Assembly: GCF_000512205.2 (NCBI RefSeq)
Contig: NZ_CP006644.1
Coordinates: forward strand, 1,916,520 to 1,980,519
DNA length: 64,000 bases
Source: Sphingomonas sanxanigenens DSM 19645 = NX02
Lineage (GTDB): Bacteria > Pseudomonadota > Alphaproteobacteria > Sphingomonadales > Sphingomonadaceae
Reading direction: 5' to 3'
Below are positions 57,887 to 64,000 of the stretch, piece after piece; within the stretch, counting starts at the first letter, position 1; every line of letters starts with the position of its first letter. The notes beneath the pieces are model-generated. The model ran no database searches. It was not told where the DNA came from and saw only the letters and a program-made list of their open reading frames with translations. Position numbers and translations under genes: made by a program.

Positions 57887-59637
57887 TCGACAGCCCCGGC
57901 ACCGCTTCCGCCCCGGATCCGCTCGATGGCCTCGCGGAGACCTTCGACCGGGCCGCTTTCGCCGCGATCGCCAGCATGACGGGGGGCCTTTCGCCCGTCA
58001 CAATTGCGCAAGCCTTTTCCGACTGGGCCCTGCATCTTGCCGCGTCGCCGGGTCATCGCCTGGAACTTTTCGCCAAGGGCGCGCGCAAATATATCCGGCT
58101 GGCCGACTATCTGGCCCATGGCAGCGCTTCCGACCATCCCGCGATTGAGCCGCTGCCGCAGGATCATCGCTTCGACGACCCGGCCTGGAAGACGCCTCCT
58201 TACAGCGCGATCGCCCAGTCGTTCCTGCTGATGCAGCAATGGTGGCATGCGGCAACGACCGGCGTATCCGGTGTCAGCGACCATCATGAGGCGGTGACGT
58301 CCTTTGCGATGCGACAGATACTCGACATGTTTGCGCCGAGCAATTTCGCGGCGACCAATCCAGTGCTGCAACAACGGATTGTGGAAACGGGAGGCATGTG
58401 CCTTGTCGAAGGCGCACACCTGTTTCTGACTGACCTGGAGGATATGGCGCGTGGTGCTGCGTCCAGCAGCGTTGCGGACTTCAAGCTTGGAAAGGATATT
58501 GCCGCGACCAAGGGCAAGATCATCTACCGAAATCGCCTGATAGAACTCATCCAATATGAACCCACCACGGCAAATGTCCGCCCCGAGCCGGTGCTGGTCG
58601 TTCCAGCCTGGATCATGAAATATTATATTCTCGATCTGTCCTCGCACAACTCTCTGATCTCGTGGTTGGTGGGGCAGGGCTATACGGTCTTTGCAATATC
58701 CTGGCATAATCCGGGCAGCGCCGACCGCGATCTCGATATGGACGATTACAGGCTGCTCGGCCCGATGGCGGCGCTAGAGGCGATCGGCGCCATAACGGGC
58801 GCTCAGAAGATTCACGCGCTTGGATATTGTCTTGGCGGGACGCTTCTCGCGATCACCGCTGCCGCGATGGCGCGGGACGGGGACGATCGGCTTGCTACGC
58901 TCACTCTGCTGGCGGCGCAGACCGAGTTCAGCGAGCCGGGCGAGTTGGGCCTGTTCATTGACGAAGCCCAACTCAACCTGCTGGATAGCATGATGTGGGA
59001 ACGTGGCTATCTCGACAGCAGCCAAATGGGCGGGGCTTTCCAGATGCTGCGATCCAATGACCTCGTCTGGTCTCGAGTCCTGAACGAATATCTGATGGGC
59101 AACCGGCCGCCCTTGAACGATCTGATGGTCTGGAATGCGGACGGTACACGCATGCCTTACGCCATGCACAGTGAATATTTGCGGAAACTCTTCCTGAAGG
59201 ACGATCTGGCAGAGGGGCGTTTCAAGGTCGATAATCGGACGATTAGCCTGTCAGCGCTGCGACTCCCCATGTTCGTGGTGGGCACTGAAACCGACCATGT
59301 CGCGCCATGGCGCTCGGTCCACAAGATCCATATGCTAACCAGCGCCGAGATCAGCTTCGCGCTCACCAATGGCGGCCATAACGCAGGCATCGTATCGGAG
59401 CCCGGCCATAACCATCGCCATTATCGGCTTCTGACGCGGCGTGACGGTGACCCGGCCCTTTCGCCCGAAGAGTGGCTGTTGCAGGCAGAAGATCATGGCG
59501 GCTCCTGGTGGGAAGCATGGGGCGAGTGGCTGGGTGTGCGGTCGGGGGAAGCCGGTGCGCCGCCGCCCCTGGGAGCGAGCGACAAGGGATATGCCCCGAT
59601 CCTCGATGCTCCCGGCAGCTACGTGCTGGAGAAATGA
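57883..59637 (+). CDS. phaC: class I poly(3-hydroxyalkanoate) synthase
   Basis: A 584-residue PHA polymerase, joining (R)-3-hydroxyacyl-CoA units into granule polyester. The lipase-like box GYCLGG holds the nucleophile Cys316. The catalytic Asp lies in VGTETDHVAPW and His in NGGHNAGIVSEP. The N-terminal PhaC_N region (~60-230) includes FDDPAWKTPPYSAIAQSFLL. The length matches class I. The C-terminus GSYVLEK is also seen in the remnant at 38892-39068. ATGA overlaps bind it to the genes on both sides. No phaA/phaB is near; monomer may come from the MaoC domain or FabI-linked lipid metabolism. Confidence 0.93.
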   Translation: MIDSPGTASAPDPLDGLAETFDRAAFAAIASMTGGLSPVTIAQAFSDWALHLAASPGHRLELFAKGARKYIRLADYLAHGSASDHPAIEPLPQDHRFDDPAWKTPPYSAIAQSFLLMQQWWHAATTGVSGVSDHHEAVTSFAMRQILDMFAPSNFAATNPVLQQRIVETGGMCLVEGAHLFLTDLEDMARGAASSSVADFKLGKDIAATKGKIIYRNRLIELIQYEPTTANVRPEPVLVVPAWIMKYYILDLSSHNSLISWLVGQGYTVFAISWHNPGSADRDLDMDDYRLLGPMAALEAIGAITGAQKIHALGYCLGGTLLAITAAAMARDGDDRLATLTLLAAQTEFSEPGELGLFIDEAQLNLLDSMMWERGYLDSSQMGGAFQMLRSNDLVWSRVLNEYLMGNRPPLNDLMVWNADGTRMPYAMHSEYLRKLFLKDDLAEGRFKVDNRTISLSALRLPMFVVGTETDHVAPWRSVHKIHMLTSAEISFALTNGGHNAGIVSEPGHNHRHYRLLTRRDGDPALSPEEWLLQAEDHGGSWWEAWGEWLGVRSGEAGAPPPLGASDKGYAPILDAPGSYVLEK

Positions 59638-61052
59638 CTATGACCGCGCCTGAAATGATCGAGAACCGCACATATGATGAAATTGCCGTTGGCGAGACGG
59701 CAAGCTTGTCACGAACGCTGGGCGAACGCGAAATCCAACTCTTTGCCCTGGCTTCAGGGGACGTGAATCCCGCCCATCTGGACCCGGAGTTCGCCGCGGG
59801 CGACATGTTCCATCGCATCATCGCCCACGGCCTGTGGGGTGGAGGACTGATCTCGGCTGTGCTGGGAACGCAATTGCCTGGCCCCGGCACCATCTATCTC
59901 GACCAGTCGCTGCGGTTCGTACGGCCCGTTGGACTGGGCGACACTATTACAGCGCAGATCAAAGTCTCCACGAAGGACGACAAGCATCACATTCTCACCC
60001 TCGATTGCCGCTGCACCAACCAGGACGGCGAGGACGTCATCACGGGCATTGCGACCGTCAAGGCGCCCATCGAGAAGATAAGACGTCCGCGTGCGGTCCT
60101 TCCCGACATCCAGCTTTCCGGCCATGACGGATATCGAAGGCTGATGGACGCTGCCGCGGGAAAGAGTGCCGTCCCAACCGCTATCGTCCATCCCTGCAGC
60201 GCAGCGGCGATCAAGGCGGTCGCCGAAGCGGCACAGGCCGGTCTCATTTTACCCGTTCTCGTCGGCCCCGAAGCTCGCATTCTGGCGGCTGCGCAGGAAG
60301 CCGGGGAGGACATCGGCGCGTTTCGAATAGTTCCGGCGCCTCATAGCCATGCCGCAGCCGCCGCAGCGGTGGAACTGGTTCGCGGTGGTGAGGCAAGACT
60401 CCTGATGAAGGGTTCCCTCCATACCGACGAACTGATGGGCGCGGTCGTTGCCCGAGAGACCGGGCTACGGACCGAGCGGCGCGTCAGCCATGTCTATCTG
60501 ATGGATGTGCCGGGACATCCTACGCCTCTTCTCATCACCGACGCGGCGATCAACATCGCGCCGACCCTTGATGAGAAAGCCGACATCATCCGCAACGCTA
60601 TCGACCTTGCCCATGTGATCGGCATAAGTGAACCACGCGTCGCAATCCTCTCAGCCGTTGAGACCGTCAATCCGGCGATCGCTTCCACTCTTGATGCGGC
60701 GGCTCTGTGCAAGATGGCCGATCGCGGTCAGATTTCGGGCGGCGTGCTAGACGGGCCGCTCGCCTTCGATAATGCGATCAGTACCGCTGCGGCGAGAGAG
60801 AAGGGCATCGTCTCCCCCGTTGCGGGACGGGCGGAAATCCTTGTCGTGCCCAGTCTCGAAGCAGGCAACATGCTTGCCAAGCAACTCACGTTCCTTGGTG
60901 GTGCCGACGCAGCGGGAATCGTGGTTGGCGCGCGCGTGCCGATCATTCTGACCAGTCGGGCGGATAGCTTGCGCACGCGCCTGGCCTCCTGCGCGGTTGC
61001 CGTACTTCTCGCCGCTGCAGGAACAAAAGCTGCGCCAGGTCTTCCGGCATGA
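59634..61052 (+). CDS. bifunctional MaoC enoyl-CoA hydratase / phosphate acyltransferase
   Basis: A 472-residue fusion. The N-terminal MaoC hot-dog domain (~1-145; ALASGDVNPAHLDPEFAAGD, HGLWGGGLISAVLG) hydrates enoyl-CoA, giving (R)-hydroxyacyl-CoA in PHA pathways. The C-terminal PTA/PTB domain (~165-470; MKGSLHTDELMGAVV, HVYLMDVPGHPTPLLITDAA) exchanges CoA for phosphate to make an acyl phosphate. The next gene, AckA, turns that into ATP. ATG 59634 overlaps the phaC stop; ATG 59640 is an in-frame alternative. Confidence 0.92.
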   Translation: MTMTAPEMIENRTYDEIAVGETASLSRTLGEREIQLFALASGDVNPAHLDPEFAAGDMFHRIIAHGLWGGGLISAVLGTQLPGPGTIYLDQSLRFVRPVGLGDTITAQIKVSTKDDKHHILTLDCRCTNQDGEDVITGIATVKAPIEKIRRPRAVLPDIQLSGHDGYRRLMDAAAGKSAVPTAIVHPCSAAAIKAVAEAAQAGLILPVLVGPEARILAAAQEAGEDIGAFRIVPAPHSHAAAAAAVELVRGGEARLLMKGSLHTDELMGAVVARETGLRTERRVSHVYLMDVPGHPTPLLITDAAINIAPTLDEKADIIRNAIDLAHVIGISEPRVAILSAVETVNPAIASTLDAAALCKMADRGQISGGVLDGPLAFDNAISTAAAREKGIVSPVAGRAEILVVPSLEAGNMLAKQLTFLGGADAAGIVVGARVPIILTSRADSLRTRLASCAVAVLLAAAGTKAAPGLPA

Positions 61053-62248
61053 CCCGCGCCATCATAAGCCTCAATTCAGGCTCCTCCAGTATAAAGTTTG
61101 GCCTCTATACGCTTGGGCCAGATGGACCACGCCATGTGGCAGGGGGAAAGCTCGAGGGGATCGGCACTAGTCCTCGCATCCTCATCCGTTCGGACGAGGG
61201 TGAAGTGCTTCTCGAAAAGCAGTGGATGGATGGCGCTGGCCTGACCCATGAGCCGTTGCTCGACGAACTCTACGATTGGGCTGCTACCCATCTCAATCGG
61301 CATGAGGTTGTCGCCGTCGGCCATCGGGTCGTGCATGGGGGAAGCCGCTTTTGGACACCGCAGCGGGTCGATGCCGCGCTCCTTGGCGAACTCGATGCCT
61401 TTTGCTCGCTTGCACCTCTGCATCAGCCTCACAATCTTGCCGCTATCCGCGAAATAGCCCGCAAGTCACCCCATTTGCTCCAGATAGCCTGCTTCGACAC
61501 GGGCTTCCATCACGCCATGCCGGCCATTGCTTCTCACCTGGCCCTTCCTCGCACGCTAAGCGACAGAGGTTTCCGTCGATACGGCTTTCATGGCCTGTCC
61601 TACGAATATATCGCCCTGCGTTTGCGGGAACTGGACCCGATACTGGCCCAGGGAAGGGTGCTTGCCGCGCATCTGGGCAACGGCGCGAGCATGTGTGCGA
61701 TGCGCGGAGGGGTTAGCATCGACACGACCATGGGGTTCACGGCACTCGACGGCCTGATGATGGGCACGCGTACCGGCTCGATCGATCCGGGCGTAGTCGT
61801 GCATCTCCAACTCCAGGAAGGCTTTAGCGCGGGAGAAGTGGAATCCCTCCTCTATCGTCAGTCCGGTTTGTTGGGTGTATCAGGCGTGTCGAGCGACATG
61901 CGCGCACTTCATGCCAGCGCTGATCCGCACGCGGCCGAGGCGATCGAGCTTTTTGTCTGGAGCGCGGCCCGGCAAGCAAGTGCCTTGATCGGATCGTTGG
62001 AAGGGCTCGACGGGATCATCTTCACTGCCGGTATCGGCGAGAACGACCCGATCATTCGGGCGGCGATCTGCGCCCGCCTGGCATGGGCCGGTGTTAGGCT
62101 CGACGAGGGGGCGAATGTGTCGGGAGCGGACGTAATCAGCAGATCCGACAGCGACGTGACGGTCCGGGTCATCCCCACCGACGAGGAGCGCATGATTGCA
62201 ATGCACACGTCAAATCTTCTTGAACATGAGCAGGGAACGGACTCGTGA
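61049..62248 (+). CDS. ackA: acetate/propionate kinase
   Basis: A 399-residue kinase making ATP and acid from acyl phosphate. ISLNSGSSSIKFGLY opens the first ASKHA domain. GHRVVHGGSRF, IACFDTGFHHAMP, HLGNGASMCAM and GTRTGSIDPG are the standard blocks, and FTAGIGEND closes the nucleotide site. It overlaps the genes before and after by four bases. With the Pta domain it forms a substrate-level phosphorylation route suited to oxygen limitation. Confidence 0.95.
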   Translation: MTRAIISLNSGSSSIKFGLYTLGPDGPRHVAGGKLEGIGTSPRILIRSDEGEVLLEKQWMDGAGLTHEPLLDELYDWAATHLNRHEVVAVGHRVVHGGSRFWTPQRVDAALLGELDAFCSLAPLHQPHNLAAIREIARKSPHLLQIACFDTGFHHAMPAIASHLALPRTLSDRGFRRYGFHGLSYEYIALRLRELDPILAQGRVLAAHLGNGASMCAMRGGVSIDTTMGFTALDGLMMGTRTGSIDPGVVVHLQLQEGFSAGEVESLLYRQSGLLGVSGVSSDMRALHASADPHAAEAIELFVWSAARQASALIGSLEGLDGIIFTAGIGENDPIIRAAICARLAWAGVRLDEGANVSGADVISRSDSDVTVRVIPTDEERMIAMHTSNLLEHEQGTDS

Positions 62249-63018
62249 AACCTCTCGTTGATCTTTCGGGCAAGCGCGGCCTCGTTATCGGAATCGCCAA
62301 TGAGCATAGCATCGGGGCCGGCTGCGCTGAGGCGTTCGCGCATTGCGGGGCGAGATTGGCGGCGACTTATCTCAACGAGAAGGCAAAGCCTTTTGTGGAA
62401 CCGGTAGCGACGCGGTTGGGGGGCGAGTGGCTGGCGCCGTGCGACGTCCGCGAGCCCGGGCAGTTGGAGGAACTCTTCACGCAAGTGCATGAGCGATGGG
62501 GCGGTCTCGATTTCCTGCTGCATTCCATCGCGTTCGCCCCCAAGGAAGACTTGCACGGCCGGGTCGTGGATAGCTCTGCCGACGGATTTGCGCTCGCCAT
62601 GGATGTCTCGTGCCACAGTTTCCTGCGCATGGCCCGACTGGCTGAGCCATTGATGACAGAAGGGGGCTGCCTGCTGTGCGTCACCTTCTATGGATCGGAG
62701 CGAGTTGTCGAACATTACAACCTTATGGGACCAGTCAAGGCAGCACTTGAGAGCGCGACCCGTTATGTTGCCGCAGAGCTGGGGCCCATGGGGATCCGAG
62801 CGCACGCCATCTCTCCAGGCCCCATCGCGACCCGTGCGGCCAGCGGGATCGGCCGGTTCGATGAGCTACTGGACCGTGCGGCCGCCACTGCGCCGCAAGG
62901 AACGCTCGTTTCGATCGAGGATGTGGGCGCGGTGGCCGCCTTCCTTGCAAGCGATGCCGCCCGCCGCATCACCGGCACGATCATTCCGGTCGATGCCGGC
63001 CAGCATCTGATGGCTTGA
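62245..63018 (+). CDS. fabI: enoyl-ACP reductase, FabI type
   Basis: A 257-residue SDR-fold NADH-dependent enoyl-ACP reductase. FabI-type nucleotide site GKRGLVIGIANEHSIGAG; HSIAFAPKEDLHGRVVD; catalytic Tyr-x6-Lys in HYNLMGPVKAALES; and the closing AAFLASDAARRITGTIIPVDAG. It probably is a second, specialised FabI, since its operon partners are PHA and acetate genes; it may recycle reductant through lipid precursors. Other SDR roles are less likely given the SIAFAP motif. Confidence 0.9.
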   Translation: MKPLVDLSGKRGLVIGIANEHSIGAGCAEAFAHCGARLAATYLNEKAKPFVEPVATRLGGEWLAPCDVREPGQLEELFTQVHERWGGLDFLLHSIAFAPKEDLHGRVVDSSADGFALAMDVSCHSFLRMARLAEPLMTEGGCLLCVTFYGSERVVEHYNLMGPVKAALESATRYVAAELGPMGIRAHAISPGPIATRAASGIGRFDELLDRAAATAPQGTLVSIEDVGAVAAFLASDAARRITGTIIPVDAGQHLMA

Positions 63019-63696
63019 ATGGCTCCGCGGATGGTCCAGCAGGTGCGTCGCGCATCGACCGGCAAGGGAGCTTACGCTCTTTCCGAAAAGCGCGAGACGA
63101 CACGGGCACAGAACAGGGAGAAGATCGAAGCTGCTGCCTGGACGATATTCTCGACCATAGGACTCGATGCCGCCTCGGTTCGTGACATTGTCGCCGAGAG
63201 CCAGGTCTCGCCGGGCAGTTTCTATAATTATTACGGCAGTAAAGAGGCGGTGTTTGACGAGATCGTGGACCGGCTTATCCGGCGAATCCGAGAGGAAACA
63301 GCTGCGGCAAGGGCAGGGGCCGGTGATTTCGAAGTGATGCTCTTCGAGGCCTATCTTGCTTTCATGAACCTAATCCTGCCAATGAAAGGAGGGGCCGCCT
63401 TCTTTGAACTGAACCAACACCACATCCGCTCGCGCTTGTTCGGCGCAACGCAGATCGAGGCAATGCTCTTAGACATTGAAACCGACGTGGGCGAACGGAT
63501 CGAGATCGACCGACTATCGCCGATAAAACGCCATATCCTCATATCGGTATTGTTCGCTAGCGGGACCGAAGCCATCTTCGCGGCCTTTCGGAGTGGCGTC
63601 TATGATGCAGGCGATCTCGCCGGTTTCCTGACCCGGCTATTTACGCATGGTATCGTTTCAGCAGTCCACCCCGACCTTGCAAAACTCCATGAGTGA
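63019..63696 (+). CDS. TetR/AcrR-family regulator
   Basis: A 225-residue repressor-type regulator. The N-terminal HTH (~30-80; AAWTIFSTIGLDAASVRDIV, SPGSFYNYYGSKEAVFDEIV) is followed by an all-helical ligand domain. The ATG stands directly after the fabI stop, so it is the last gene of the operon. The likely ligand is an acyl-CoA or an exported compound. The palindrome at 50261-50274 is the candidate operator. Confidence 0.92.
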   Translation: MAPRMVQQVRRASTGKGAYALSEKRETTRAQNREKIEAAAWTIFSTIGLDAASVRDIVAESQVSPGSFYNYYGSKEAVFDEIVDRLIRRIREETAAARAGAGDFEVMLFEAYLAFMNLILPMKGGAAFFELNQHHIRSRLFGATQIEAMLLDIETDVGERIEIDRLSPIKRHILISVLFASGTEAIFAAFRSGVYDAGDLAGFLTRLFTHGIVSAVHPDLAKLHE

Positions 63697-63876
63697 GAGT
63701 CCGAGATAAAGGCTATCCGCCATTCGGATTCGTTTTGGATGTCTTGCGTCTCAAACTATTTGCAGACCTGCCGCAAATCCTTTGGCGAGCCATCCGTATT
63801 TCGACCGGTCATTTGATACCATTGCTCGAGAGTACTTGGCGCGCCGATTAGTCTCTCAATCGCTTCGCAAACTTTA

Positions 63877-64000
63877 GAGTCTGATTCAAAACTAACGGAC
63901 TGGGTTTTCTGTTTTTGCGATGCGTCGAACGTATAGCTGAACGGATGCGATGAAGAGCCATGCGGTTGCCGATGCTATGGTTTTCTCGAAGTCCTTGGCG
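63877..64000 (-). mobile_element. IS5-family insertion sequence, one end (continues beyond window)
   Basis: A probable terminal repeat, GAGTCTGATTCAAAAC, begins at about 63877, and a transposase reading frame enters from the right edge. Bases 63697-63876, between TetR and this end, hold nothing I recognise. Confidence 0.7.
63892..64000 (-). CDS. IS5-family transposase, C-terminal end
   Basis: The last 35 codons are visible: KDFEKTIASATAWLFIASVQ, then LYVRRIAKTENPVR and TAG. The terminal SxxWLxxASxxLxxRR pattern is typical of short IS5-group transposases. The rest lies beyond the window. Confidence 0.75.
   Translation of the reverse strand, partial: AKDFEKTIASATAWLFIASVQLYVRRIAKTENPVR

Overview
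The window looks like a chromosomal stress and accessory region of a GC-rich alphaproteobacterium, most likely a sphingomonad. The reasons are an ECF sigma/FecR/TonB-receptor set with an STN domain, a FixL-like kinase, a Crp/Fnr plus lone receiver pair, and many small proteins typical of that order. The order-level assignment is an inference from protein character; no marker gene (rRNA, core ribosomal protein) is present.

Layout. 1-11.9 kb: a FixL-like histidine kinase (cut by the window edge), a triple-BON protein, a small His-rich protein, Hsp20, an APH-like/P-loop kinase fusion, an L,D-transpeptidase, a universal stress protein, a frameshifted DUF2933-like gene, a YHS-CopA copper ATPase and a second universal stress protein. 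12.6-21.7 kb: an ECF sigma factor, a FecR anti-sigma, a TonB-dependent receptor cut in two by a complete IS21 element with an 8-bp target duplication, and a PhoD-type phosphatase. 22-25.6 kb: a minus-strand run of aldehyde dehydrogenase, AdhP-like alcohol dehydrogenase and Acg-like nitroreductase. 25.8-28 kb: a decayed MgtA 3' end next to a complete group II intron. 28.2-43.9 kb: two more zinc alcohol dehydrogenases, HdeD, a ferritin-like/VIT1 fusion, an acetate-type CoA-transferase, MgtA plus Bax-inhibitor-1, a flippase-like protein, a second L,D-transpeptidase, a truncated PfkB and a CYTH gene cut by an IS110 remnant. 45-49.7 kb: a Crp/Fnr regulator, a lone receiver domain, broken hydrolase and nitroreductase copies, a ferric-reductase-like flavocytochrome with an in-frame TAG, and an IS66 remnant. 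50.3-63.7 kb: a largely overlapping plus-strand operon of alpha/beta hydrolase, HlyD adaptor, RbbA-type double-ATPase exporter, ABC-2 permease, NodT outer-membrane factor, PhaC, MaoC-Pta fusion, AckA, FabI and TetR. An IS5-type end closes the window.

How it fits together. The first 49 kb resembles a low-oxygen/energy-stress island: redox disposal (three ADHs, ALDH, CoA-transferase), ion homeostasis (Cu, Mg, Fe), chaperone and stress proteins, and FixL/receiver/Crp-type control. The most interesting signal is a shared directional element, roughly TA(C/G/A)GTA(A/G)C-N4-CGCATAGG. It sits 50-150 bp upstream of many of these genes and always points toward the gene, including in front of the receiver gene itself; this suggests one regulon. 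The last operon joins carbon overflow and PHA chemistry (PhaC, Pta, AckA, FabI) to a tripartite exporter. It has its own TetR gene and a 14-bp palindrome just upstream.

The region is also a graveyard. Fragments of PhaC, MgtA and Acg lie a few kb from intact paralogues, together with pieces of SulP, PfkB and alpha/beta hydrolases and pieces of five mobile-element types.
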